A stretch of DNA of 8,665 nucleotides from an uncultured Oscillibacter sp. (lineage in GTDB: Bacteria > Bacillota > Clostridia > Oscillospirales > Oscillospiraceae). The notes beneath the pieces were generated by a model that ran no database searches, had not been told where the DNA came from, and saw only the letters and a list, made by a program, of their open reading frames with translations. The DNA lies in contig CAJUOD010000081.1 of NCBI GenBank assembly GCA_910587875.1, forward strand, positions 1 to 8,665. The letters run 5' to 3'. Numbering within the stretch: the stretch's first letter is position 1; every line of letters begins with the position of its first letter. Of this stretch, positions 1 through 6,565 are shown one piece after another. Both the position numbers and the translations under genes were made by a program.

Positions 1-1490
1 TTCTCGTACACGCTCTTGTCGAAGTGGTAGGCGTGCCGGACGGGCTGGTAGCCGATCTCCGTGGCGGGGGTGATCCGCCCGCCGTTCCGGGCCGTGGCGG
101 CGATGGACCGGGCGTCCATCAGGCACACGGCGGCGAACTGGCCCTCGCCGGGCTTGGAGCCCTCCCGGTTGGGGAAGTTCCGGGTGGTATGGCGGAGGCT
201 GAGGCCATTGTGGGCAGGCACGTCCCCCGCGCCGAAGCAGGGCCCGCAGAAGCTGGGCTTGATGACCGCGCCGCTCCGGAGCAGGTCCGCCGTGGCCCCG
301 ATTTTGGTCAGCTCCAGGCTGACGGGCACGCTGGTGGGGTACACGTCCAGAGTGAAGTACCCATCCCCGCAGCTTTCGCCCCGGAGGATGTCCGCCGCCT
401 CGGTGATGTTGTCGAAGAGGCCCCCGGCGCACCCGGCGATGACCCCCTGGTCCGCCCAGACGCTGCCGTCGTGAATCTTCTGGAGGAGGTCCACCTTGGC
501 CTTGGGATAACGCGTCCGCGCGTCCGCCTCCACCTTCGCCAGGATGTCCGGGGCATTGTCCAGAAACTCCCGGATGGTCCAGGCGTTGGAGGGGTGGAAG
601 GGCAGGGCGATCATGGGCTCCACCGCGCTGAGGTCCAGCTCGATGTACTTGTCGTACCAGGCGAAATCGTCGGGATGAAGCTCCTTGTACTCCGCCCCCC
701 GTCCGTGGGCCTCGTAGAAGCCCCGGGTCTCGTCGTCGGTCTCCCAGATGGAGGAGAGGCAGGTGGTCTCCGTGGTCATGACGTCGATGCCGTTCCGGAA
801 GTCGATGGGCAGCCCGGCGATCCCCGGCCCGGCGAATTCCAGGACGCAGTTGTTCACAAAGCCGCTCTCAAAGGTGGCCTTCACCAGGGCGATGGCTACG
901 TCGTGGGGCCCCACGCCCCGCTTGGGCGCGCCGGTGAGGTAGACCAGCACCACCTTGGGGTAGGGCACGTCCCAGGTGTTTTTCAGCAGCTGCTTGGCAA
1001 GCTCCGGCCCGCCCTCGCCCACGGCCATGGTGCCCAGGGCCCCGTAACGGGTGTGGGAGTCGGAGCCCAGGATCATCTTTCCGCAGCCCGCCAGCTGCTC
1101 CCGGGCGTAGGAGTGGATGACGCTCTGGTTGGCGGGGACGTAGATTCCCCCGTACTTCCGGGCGGCGGAGAGGCCGAAGACGTGGTCGTCCTCGTTGATG
1201 GTGCCCCCCACGGCGCAGAGGGAGTTGTGGCAGCTGGTCAGGGCGTAGGGAATGGGAAACTCCCGCATGCCGGAGGCCCGGGCCTGCTGGATGATGCCCA
1301 CATAGGTGATGTCGTGGCTGGCCATGGCGTCAAAGCGGACCTGGAGCCGTTCCGGGTCGCCGGAGACGCTGTGGGCCTGAAGGATACTCCAGGCCAGGGT
1401 CCGCCTCCGGCCCTCCTCGGGGGAGACGGGGGCGGCGGATTGAAGCGCGCCGCCGGAGAGAAAGACGCCGCTGTCGTGTAACGTAATCAT
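1..1490 (-). CDS. Aconitase-superfamily hydratase (YbhJ-like), 3' end outside window
   Basis: The first 496 codons are visible; the C-terminal swivel domain lies beyond the left edge. The start at 1490 is set by a strong ribosome site, AGGAGG at 1499-1504, 8 nt upstream. Aconitase-fold landmarks appear in order: SDSHT at 143-147 (aconitase DSH motif, with Arg instead of the usual Pro after Thr), Cys354 in a GCAGG context, Cys415 and Cys418 in CGPC, and RNFPNR at 437-442 (the two substrate-binding Arg). The three Cys should ligate a [4Fe-4S] cluster in a cytosolic enzyme that dehydrates and rehydrates a hydroxy-acid such as citrate. The SDSHTR and GCAGG variants differ from canonical AcnA (SDSHTP, GSCTN) and fit the poorly characterised YbhJ/'hydratase' branch. 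It is the second gene after citrate synthase, 18 nt away, so citrate to isocitrate is the likeliest reaction, but this is inferred from context. Superfamily assignment is firm; the exact substrate is not. Confidence 0.9.
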   Translation of the reverse strand, partial: MITLHDSGVFLSGGALQSAAPVSPEEGRRRTLAWSILQAHSVSGDPERLQVRFDAMASHDITYVGIIQQARASGMREFPIPYALTSCHNSLCAVGGTINEDDHVFGLSAARKYGGIYVPANQSVIHSYAREQLAGCGKMILGSDSHTRYGALGTMAVGEGGPELAKQLLKNTWDVPYPKVVLVYLTGAPKRGVGPHDVAIALVKATFESGFVNNCVLEFAGPGIAGLPIDFRNGIDVMTTETTCLSSIWETDDETRGFYEAHGRGAEYKELHPDDFAWYDKYIELDLSAVEPMIALPFHPSNAWTIREFLDNAPDILAKVEADARTRYPKAKVDLLQKIHDGSVWADQGVIAGCAGGLFDNITEAADILRGESCGDGYFTLDVYPTSVPVSLELTKIGATADLLRSGAVIKPSFCGPCFGAGDVPAHNGLSLRHTTRNFPNREGSKPGEGQFAAVCLMDARSIAATARNGGRITPATEIGYQPVRHAYHFDKSVYE

Positions 1491-1508
1491 AACTACAACC
1501 TCCTGAAC

Positions 1509-2915
1509 TCAGCCTCGGTCCGCCAGGGGCACGTAGGGCGCCCGGGTGCAGACGGTCTTGTAGGCGGGGCGGATGATCCGCGGGTCGCTGGAGCAGCACT
1601 CCTCCATGCGGTGGGCGCACCAGCCGGCCATGCGGGCGCTGGCGAAGATGGCGGTGTACAGGTCCGCGGGAATGCCCAGGAGCCGGTATACGAAGCCGGA
1701 GTAGAGGTCCACGTTGGCGCAGATGGGCTTGTCGACGCCCCGGACCTCCTGGAAGACCTGGGGGGCCAGGCGCTCCACGGACTCGATGAGGTCCAGCTGG
1801 TCCACCATGCCCCGCTTCTCCGCGAGATGGCGGGAGAACTGCTTGAGGATTTCCGCCCGGGGGTCCGAAAGGGTGTAGACCGCATGGCCCATGCCGTAGA
1901 TGAGGCCGGTGCCGTCTCCCAGCTCCCGGTTCAGGATGCGGACCAGCTGGTCCTTCACCTGGCCGTCGTCCTTCCAGTCCCGGACGGCGTTGCGGAGGTA
2001 GCGCATCATCTCCACCACCTTGATGTTGGCCCCGCCGTGGCGGAAGCCCTTCAGGGACCCCACGGCGGCGGCGATGGCGGAGTAGAAGTCCGTTCCCGTG
2101 GAGGTCAGCACCCGGCAGGCGAAGGTGGAGTTGTTGCCGCCGCCGTGCTCCGCGTGGAGGATCATGCACAGGTCCAGGAGCTTGGCCTCGTCGTCGTCAA
2201 ACTTCGAGTCCTTCCGCAGGGTGTAGAGGAAGTTCTGGGCCACGCTCAAATCCGTCCGGGGCCGGTGGAGGTAGAGGCTGTCCTTGTCGAAGTAATGCCG
2301 CTTGGCGGCGTAGGAGTGGGCCACGATGGTGGGCGTCCGGGCCACCATGCGGAAGGACTTGAAGAGCTCGTTCTCCAGGCTCATGTTCTCCGCCTCCCCG
2401 TCGTGGGAGTGGAGGGCCAGGATGCAGCTGGCCAGCTTGTTCATGATGTTCTTGTTGGGGGAGCGGAGGATCATGTCCTCGGAGAAGTAGCCCGGAAGCT
2501 GGCTCCACCGGGCCATGAGGACCTGGAAGTCCTCCAGCTGGGAGGCCGTGGGCAGCTGGCCGAAGAGGAGGAGGTACACCGTCTCCTCGAAGCCGAAGCG
2601 GTCCTCCCGGATGCAGCTTTGGATCAGGTCCTCGATGCTGATGCCCCGGTAGAAGAGCCGGCCCTTCCGGGGGATCTTTTCCCCGTCCTTCAGATCGTAG
2701 CCGTCCACGTCGCCGATGTTGGTGACGCCGGCGATGACGCCCGTTCCGTTGGGGTACCGGAGGCCCCGCATCACGTCGGCGTCGGTCCGGCAGGAGGGGA
2801 AGATGTCGTTGTCCCGGATGAAGTCCTCGGACCCGCTGACGAAGGACAGGGAGGACTCGATGAGCTCCTGGTGGCGGAGCATCCGGTGGAGATCGCGTTC
2901 GGTTTTGTAAGACAT
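1509..2915 (-). CDS. Citrate synthase (citrate/2-methylcitrate synthase family)
   Basis: A complete 468-residue Si-type citrate synthase that condenses oxaloacetate with acetyl-CoA (or, in the methylcitrate branch, propionyl-CoA) in the cytosol. The active site is complete by comparison with the pig enzyme: HAEHGGGN with His257 (oxaloacetate binding), RHGGAN with His293 (His274 equivalent), GMGHAV with His344 (His320), DPR with Arg353 (Arg329), NVDLYSG with Asp403 (Asp375), and ARMAGWCAH with Arg428 (Arg401). It has about 50 more N-terminal residues than short bacterial forms, as in many clostridial homologues. The ATG at 2915 follows an AAGGCGG ribosome site by about 9 nt and lies about 60 nt below a good sigma-A promoter. 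It is first in an operon with the aconitase-like hydratase. That pairing favours citrate over methylcitrate, and no prpB/prpD-type gene is visible, but sequence alone cannot exclude a 2-methylcitrate role. Confidence 0.95.
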   Translation of the reverse strand: MSYKTERDLHRMLRHQELIESSLSFVSGSEDFIRDNDIFPSCRTDADVMRGLRYPNGTGVIAGVTNIGDVDGYDLKDGEKIPRKGRLFYRGISIEDLIQSCIREDRFGFEETVYLLLFGQLPTASQLEDFQVLMARWSQLPGYFSEDMILRSPNKNIMNKLASCILALHSHDGEAENMSLENELFKSFRMVARTPTIVAHSYAAKRHYFDKDSLYLHRPRTDLSVAQNFLYTLRKDSKFDDDEAKLLDLCMILHAEHGGGNNSTFACRVLTSTGTDFYSAIAAAVGSLKGFRHGGANIKVVEMMRYLRNAVRDWKDDGQVKDQLVRILNRELGDGTGLIYGMGHAVYTLSDPRAEILKQFSRHLAEKRGMVDQLDLIESVERLAPQVFQEVRGVDKPICANVDLYSGFVYRLLGIPADLYTAIFASARMAGWCAHRMEECCSSDPRIIRPAYKTVCTRAPYVPLADRG

Positions 2916-2982
2916 ATCAGGAAACCGCCTTTAAAAAGTGATCGACGGGCCGCCGGAACGGGGCCGCCAGGGTATTTTGTCT

Positions 2983-3011
2983 ATTATAATGGATTCTCCG
3001 GCGCTTTTCAA
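2983..3011 (-). promoter_or_regulatory. Sigma-A promoter of the citrate synthase-hydratase operon
   Basis: On the minus strand, TTGAAA (3006-3011) is separated by exactly 17 nt from a perfect TATAAT (2983-2988). This predicts a start near 2976 and a leader of about 60 nt. The flanks are AT-rich in otherwise very GC-rich DNA. No convincing operator or riboswitch is visible in the leader. Confidence 0.8.
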
Positions 3012-3039
3012 TGCTGTAAATTGACAAATCATCTTCCCG

Positions 3040-3068
3040 AAAAAAGGCCCCGGTTTGGAGAACCGGAG
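3040..3068 (-). terminator. Possible second intrinsic terminator below the EAL gene
   Basis: On the minus strand an 8-bp stem (CTCCGGTT/AACCGGGG, one T-G wobble, 5-nt loop) is followed by CC and six T (3040-3045). It lies about 45 bp beyond the stronger terminator at 3112-3145 and just upstream of the citrate synthase promoter, so it could act as a backup stop. The two bases between stem and T-run make it weaker than a textbook terminator. Confidence 0.45.
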
Positions 3069-3111
3069 AGTTCCGCCGGCCCCCGGGGGCCCGCTCCGTC
3101 TCTCCTGTGAC

Positions 3112-3145
3112 AAAAACGCCCCCGCGGACCGCCGGTCCGCGGGGG
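3112..3145 (-). terminator. Intrinsic terminator of the GGDEF/EAL/PAS gene
   Basis: A perfect 12-bp stem, CCCCCGCGGACC paired with GGTCCGCGGGGG (arms 3119-3130 and 3134-3145), has a 3-nt loop. On the minus strand it is followed by CG and five T (3112-3116). It begins about 24 bp after the stop codon of the 994-residue gene and insulates the citrate synthase operon from it. The plus-strand side has no T-run directly after the stem, so it is directional. Confidence 0.85.
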
Positions 3146-3168
3146 TGAGAACAGTCCTTTTAAGTCTT

Positions 3169-6153
3169 TTAAGAGGCCTGATTGTGGAAGAGGTTGGCTT
3201 GCAGCAGCCGCTCCTTCTGGGCGGTGGAGATGGTGTCCGTGATGTCTTTGATGAAGACATAGAACAGGAGGTGTTCCTCGCCCCATTTGGAGTTTTCCAG
3301 GTGGCCGTAGTCGTCCACCCAGCGGATGGAGCCGTCCTTGCGGATGATCCGGTACTGCACGTAGTCCAGCTTCCCCTCGGAGCGCTGGATCTGGTTCTGG
3401 ATCTCCCACTCCACCCGCTTCAGGTCGTCGGGGTGGACGATGCCCTGGAAGGAGTGTCCCACGTGCTCCAGCAGCTCTCCCATGCTCTCGCAGCCGAAGA
3501 GCTCCATCAGCGCCGGGTTGGCGTACAGGATGCTCTCGTCCTCCATGGCGCGGTAGATGAAGAAGCCGTCGGACATACTGGCCAGGGAGTCCGCCATGCG
3601 CTTTTCGCGCAGCTCCTCCTCCTTCCGCATCTCCTTGTCGATGCTCCGGATGGTCAAGACGGCCGTCTTGGGCTTTCCCTTCTTCCGCTCGCTGACCGTC
3701 ACGCTGGCCACGCACCACTCATCCGGGTTCTCCGGCGAGCAGCGGCGGTAGCGGTAGTAAACGGAGTCCTCCGTTTTCAGGGCCTCGCGCAGGTTCTCCA
3801 GGGACAGGAAGCGGCGCACATTCTCCTCGTCCTGCGCCAGGATGCGGCCCATGACGATGTGCCGCTCGATCATCCCCTCGTAGTTGCCCCGGTCCATGAT
3901 GAGGTCGTCCTCGGGGTAGAGCTTCCGGCAGTAGTTCTCCTTCAGCTGTAAGTAGTAGACCTCCTGATAGGCGTGCAGCAGGCTGTCCAGGGATTTCTGC
4001 TGCATCTGCATCTGGGTCACGTCCTGCATCAGACAGGCCAGGCAGCCGTAGCTGTGCTGATAGAGGTTGAACTGGAAGTAACGGTTGGAGACGGAGCTGT
4101 AGGCGTAATAGGTGAACGCGTCGCCCAGGTAGGCCGCCTGATAGGCCCTCTGGGCCAGGACCTTCCAGTCCTCCTTAAAGGCCTTCTTGAAGAGGTGGCG
4201 CAGGTGCTCCCGGCTGCCGCCGCACATTTTATTCATCTGGGGGTTGGAGTAGAGGATGTCATACTCCTTGGGCCGCTGCTTCTTGTCCAGCGTGATGCGG
4301 AAGAGCCCGTAGCCGCAGGGGAGGGAGCCGTAGCACTGGTCCAGCCACTCCTGCTCTTTGGGATCCAGGACCGTCGCGGCGTTATCGCTCCACACCCGTC
4401 TCTCCCGCTCCTCCTCCAGGGGCGTGATGTCCGACATGGAGATGAAGAATGTTCGGTGCTTGTCCTTCTCCTGGAGGAAGAAGACCCTGGCGTGAACCCA
4501 GAGCACCCTCCCGTCCAGGCACAGGAAGTGGATGTACCCCTCGGAGTTGACGGGGTAGCTCTCATAGGCCTCCTCGAAGAGGGAGAGCAGGACCGGCCGG
4601 TCGTCGTCCCGGACGCTGTCCCGGAGCCTCTGGGTCAGCGTGCTCATGTCCGGGGTTTTCACGCCGGACATGTCGAAATACTGCTCGTTGGCCCGGAGGA
4701 TCTCAATCCGGTTTTTATAGACGTCGTAAATGGCCGAGGGTCCCAGGATGTTGTTGACCATGGTGTCGGTGAACAGGTTCCCGTCCATGAACTCCCGGAT
4801 GTGGAAGTTTTCCGCCTGCTTGCAGTGCAGCCCGGTGAAGTCCAGGCGGCGCTCGTCGGAGAGCATCTCCTCGAACTGCCCCAGAGGCAGGGGCTTGCAG
4901 TAGTAATAGCCCTGGGTGTAGCGGCAGCCCATGCTCCGCAGGATGTTCTCCTGCTTCAGCGTCTCCACGCCCTCCACGATGACGGGGAGCCCCATCTGCC
5001 GGGCCATGTTGATGATGGATTCCAGGATGCTGACGCCCTTGTGCTCCTCCAGCTCGTCCATGTCCAGGAAGCGCATGTCGATTTTCAGCACGTCCACCGC
5101 GATGCTCTTGAGCATGTTCAGGGAGGAGTAGCCGCTGCCGAAGTCGTCCATCATGACCAGGAAGCCGGCCTCCCGCAGGCGGTCCACCGTCCGGTTGACG
5201 ATGCTGCCCTCCTCGGTGCAGGCGCTTTCCGTAATCTCCGCCTTGATGTACTTGGCGGGCAGGTCGTACTTTTTCAGCAGCTTCGTCAAAAACGCGGGCA
5301 CGTCCATGGAGACCACGTCGATGCGGGAGATGTTGATGGAGATGGGGATTGGGCGGCCTCCCCGGTCCAGCCAGGTCCGCAGCCACTGGCAGACCTTCTC
5401 CCAGATCCGCTGGTCCAGGAGGTAGATCATGCCGCTGCGCTCCAGGAGGGGGATGAATTTTCCGGGGGGAATCAGGCCCTTTTCGCCGTGCTGCCAGCGG
5501 ACCAGGGACTCGGCGCCCACCACCTTGCCGGTGGAGATGTCGCACTGGGGCTGGAGGAAGAAGGTGAACTCGTCCCGCTCCATGCCCTCGTTGATCTCCG
5601 CCAGCATGCGCATGTCGTTCTCCAGGCGCTCCTCCATGTCGGGGTCGTAGAGGACGATCTGCTGGCGGCCCGTGGCCTGGGACAGGGCCAGAGTGGCCCG
5701 GTCATAGTACAGCTCCGGGGGGAGCTCCAAATCGTCGATGGGGCTGACGCCGAACTGGGGAACCACGCCGGCCATGCCGCCCAGGATCTCGATCCCGGCG
5801 CGGATGTCGTCCAGCAGCTGCTCCACCAGCTCCATCTTCCAGGGCATGATGATGCAGAAATTGTCGCCCTCGAAGTATCCCGTCACGCCGCCATAGCGCT
5901 TCCGGGTGGTCTCCAGGCAGTCCGCGATGTAGCGCAGCAGCTTGTCGCCCACGCTCCGTCCGTGGATCTTGTTGAACATGCGGAAGTATACCATGTCGAT
6001 GGCCACGACACAAAAGGCGTCGGGCTCAACCTCCAGGATGAACTCCCTGGCCTCCTCCATGAAGAAATGGGGATACTGGAGTCCCGTCAGAAGGCTCCTC
6101 GAAAGGACCTCCTGTCCACGACAGGCGGCCTCACGGTCTGTCTTTTGATTCAT
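3169..6153 (-). CDS. Degenerate GGDEF - EAL phosphodiesterase with C-terminal PAS repeats
   Basis: A 994-residue soluble c-di-GMP signalling protein with no signal peptide or membrane span. Residues about 45-170 form a GGDEF domain whose signature is EGDNF (95-99); the second metal Asp of the DxD motif is Val55 and no RxxD inhibitory site is seen, so it is probably not a cyclase, though Asp53 and Asn61 could still allow GTP binding. Residues about 185-435 are an EAL domain with the catalytic set intact: ESLVR (Glu215), SINIS (Asn274), EITES (Glu306), DDFGSGYSSL (Asp336/337), LKID (Lys357), VEGVET (Glu394) and QGY (Gln414). It should hydrolyse c-di-GMP to pGpG. About four PAS-like modules follow (roughly 462-580, 600-715, 720-840, 852-972); the last is the clearest, ending in RKDGSIRWV and DITD. 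No output domain follows the final PAS. The start at 6153 has a CCTCC-complement ribosome site 6 nt away. The gene is monocistronic, with its own promoter and terminator. Confidence 0.92.
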   Translation of the reverse strand: MNQKTDREAACRGQEVLSRSLLTGLQYPHFFMEEAREFILEVEPDAFCVVAIDMVYFRMFNKIHGRSVGDKLLRYIADCLETTRKRYGGVTGYFEGDNFCIIMPWKMELVEQLLDDIRAGIEILGGMAGVVPQFGVSPIDDLELPPELYYDRATLALSQATGRQQIVLYDPDMEERLENDMRMLAEINEGMERDEFTFFLQPQCDISTGKVVGAESLVRWQHGEKGLIPPGKFIPLLERSGMIYLLDQRIWEKVCQWLRTWLDRGGRPIPISINISRIDVVSMDVPAFLTKLLKKYDLPAKYIKAEITESACTEEGSIVNRTVDRLREAGFLVMMDDFGSGYSSLNMLKSIAVDVLKIDMRFLDMDELEEHKGVSILESIINMARQMGLPVIVEGVETLKQENILRSMGCRYTQGYYYCKPLPLGQFEEMLSDERRLDFTGLHCKQAENFHIREFMDGNLFTDTMVNNILGPSAIYDVYKNRIEILRANEQYFDMSGVKTPDMSTLTQRLRDSVRDDDRPVLLSLFEEAYESYPVNSEGYIHFLCLDGRVLWVHARVFFLQEKDKHRTFFISMSDITPLEEERERRVWSDNAATVLDPKEQEWLDQCYGSLPCGYGLFRITLDKKQRPKEYDILYSNPQMNKMCGGSREHLRHLFKKAFKEDWKVLAQRAYQAAYLGDAFTYYAYSSVSNRYFQFNLYQHSYGCLACLMQDVTQMQMQQKSLDSLLHAYQEVYYLQLKENYCRKLYPEDDLIMDRGNYEGMIERHIVMGRILAQDEENVRRFLSLENLREALKTEDSVYYRYRRCSPENPDEWCVASVTVSERKKGKPKTAVLTIRSIDKEMRKEEELREKRMADSLASMSDGFFIYRAMEDESILYANPALMELFGCESMGELLEHVGHSFQGIVHPDDLKRVEWEIQNQIQRSEGKLDYVQYRIIRKDGSIRWVDDYGHLENSKWGEEHLLFYVFIKDITDTISTAQKERLLQANLFHNQAS

Positions 6154-6173
6154 AAAGCTCCCCTCCGTAAATC

Positions 6174-6194
6174 CCGGCGCGCGAATCGCGCCGG
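6174..6194 (-). promoter_or_regulatory. GC hairpin in the leader, just above the EAL gene's ribosome site
   Basis: CCGGCGCG and CGCGCCGG form a perfect 8-bp stem around a 5-nt loop. It ends about 7 nt before the GGAGGGG ribosome site (6160-6166) of the GGDEF/EAL/PAS gene. No T-run follows, so it is not an intrinsic terminator. It could stabilise the mRNA or modulate translation. I see no match to the known c-di-GMP riboswitch cores, and the leader (about 67 nt) is too short for a usual class I aptamer. Confidence 0.5.
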
Positions 6195-6199
6195 CCTCC

Positions 6200-6213
6200 G
6201 TGATTTATATCAC
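6200..6213. promoter_or_regulatory. CRP/FNR-like palindromic operator candidate
   Basis: The sequence GTGATTTATATCAC is an inverted repeat that can be read as GTGA-N6-TCAC, the core spacing of CRP/FNR-family sites. It lies about 8 to 21 nt downstream of the predicted transcription start of the GGDEF/EAL/PAS gene, a position that suits repression. The flanking bases do not complete the full TGTGA-N6-TCACA consensus, and no regulator gene is visible nearby. Confidence 0.4.
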
Positions 6214-6226
6214 TACCCTCACACTA

Positions 6227-6255
6227 AAGATACCATATTTTTCCGGAATTGTCAA
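6227..6255 (-). promoter_or_regulatory. Sigma-A promoter of the GGDEF/EAL/PAS gene
   Basis: On the minus strand a perfect TTGACA (6250-6255) is followed after 17 nt by TATCTT (6227-6232). The predicted start is near 6220, giving a leader of about 67 nt that contains the palindrome at 6200-6213 and the hairpin at 6174-6194. Confidence 0.7.
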
Positions 6256-6258
6256 CTG

Positions 6259-6287
6259 TTGGAACGTTCGGTTTCGTACTTTATTAC
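6259..6287 (+). promoter_or_regulatory. Candidate promoter of the small ORF-recombinase operon
   Basis: TTGGAA (6259-6264) lies 17 nt before TATTAC (6282-6287); each hexamer matches 4 of 6 consensus bases. It is back-to-back with the minus-strand promoter, with the two -35 boxes only 3 bp apart, so the two promoters could compete. It would give a leader of about 130 nt containing the repeat cluster at 6287-6332. It is the best plus-strand pair I found in this region, but it is weak. Confidence 0.35.
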
Positions 6288-6332
6288 CACAGTTGTGGAC
6301 AAAAACCGTATATGTTTACGGTTTATGTGGAC
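6287..6332. repeat. Nested inverted and direct repeats upstream of the recombinase operon
   Basis: AAACCGTA (6303-6310) and TACGGTTT (6317-6324) form a perfect 8-bp inverted repeat around 6 nt. It is flanked by two direct copies of TGTGGAC (6294-6300 and 6326-6332). The left copy is also half of a palindrome, CCACA-GT-TGTGG (6287-6298). Such layered symmetry in the leader of a recombinase operon suits an operator for autoregulation or a recombinase/accessory-factor site. On the minus strand the 8-bp hairpin runs into TTTTT, but its low GC and the lack of a gene feeding into it make a terminator unlikely. Confidence 0.5.
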
Positions 6333-6392
6333 TTTTAGGCGGCTTTTTGAGAGGCGGATCGCCGGCGGGGAAGCCGTATATTCCATTTCCGG

Positions 6393-6416
6393 CCCGCATA
6401 GCATCCTTGCGGGAGG
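6393..6416 (+). promoter_or_regulatory. Ribosome site of the 46-codon gene, partly within a hairpin
   Basis: GGGAGG (6411-6416) precedes the ATG at 6425 by 8 nt and decides that start over the upstream in-frame ATG at 6200. Its first bases form the right arm of a 6-bp stem, CCCGCA (6393-6398) with TGCGGG (6408-6413). The stem could limit translation of the small gene and, through coupling, of the recombinase. Confidence 0.55.
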
Positions 6417-6424
6417 TGTCTGCC

Positions 6425-6565
6425 ATGGAAAAACGAATAGGGCCGGAGGAGTCCTCGAAGCTCTGTGTGACGGTCCACTGTGCGGATAAGGGGCCGAGCC
6501 TGGAGTCCTGCCTGGTCTCCATATTGAGTGCGCGCCTGTCTAAGGGCGGAGGGGGGCAAGTATGA
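6425..6565 (+). CDS. 46-residue protein coupled to the serine recombinase (TnpW-like?)
   Basis: A short acidic/basic protein starting MEKRIGPEESSK, followed by a beta-like VTVH stretch and a likely helix SLESCLVSILSARL, ending in a glycine-rich tail. The ATG has a strong GGGAGG ribosome site 8 nt upstream, and its TGA overlaps the recombinase ATG (ATGA, 6562-6565), so the two genes are almost certainly translationally coupled. The pattern 'V-x-V-H ... SLE-x-C-L-x-x-I-L' is reminiscent of the small TnpW-type proteins found beside clostridial large serine recombinases. This is recognised from memory and is weak because the protein is so short. Placement suggests an accessory role such as directionality or regulation of recombination. 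It has no visible DNA-binding motif. Confidence 0.65.
   Translation: MEKRIGPEESSKLCVTVHCADKGPSLESCLVSILSARLSKGGGGQV

Noticed and set aside
24..1481. A 485-codon plus-strand open frame
   Set aside because: It is antisense to the aconitase-family hydratase, is low-complexity Gly/Val/Asp/His-rich and has no family motifs. It arises from GC-rich codon use on the minus strand.
3079..3092. GGCCCCCGGGGGCC palindrome
   Set aside because: It has no loop and no adjoining T-run, and lies in GC-rich intergenic DNA between two better terminator candidates, so I assign it no role.
1611..3110. A 499-codon plus-strand open frame
   Set aside because: It is antisense to citrate synthase, with a shadow-type composition (runs of LVHH, VEVEAV, EEEEV), and crosses the minus-strand promoter and terminator region.
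6154..6220. A c-di-GMP riboswitch in the leader of the EAL gene
   Set aside because: The leader is only about 67 nt and shows no class I or II aptamer core that I recognise; the single GC hairpin and palindrome do not fit.
6397..6413. A CATAG match to the sequence next to the GH18 break, as a possible left element end
   Set aside because: Only five bases agree and the following bases diverge. GH18-like coding sequence is not found beside it, so coincidence is likelier.
6200..6424. An upstream in-frame extension of the 46-codon gene from the ATG at 6200
   Set aside because: It would run through both predicted promoters and the repeat cluster, and no good ribosome site precedes 6200, whereas 6425 has a strong one.
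3973..6489. An 838-codon plus-strand open frame
   Set aside because: Most of it mirrors the GGDEF/EAL/PAS gene. Only its tail from 6425 holds part of a plausible gene, and the ribosome site places that start at the internal ATG.
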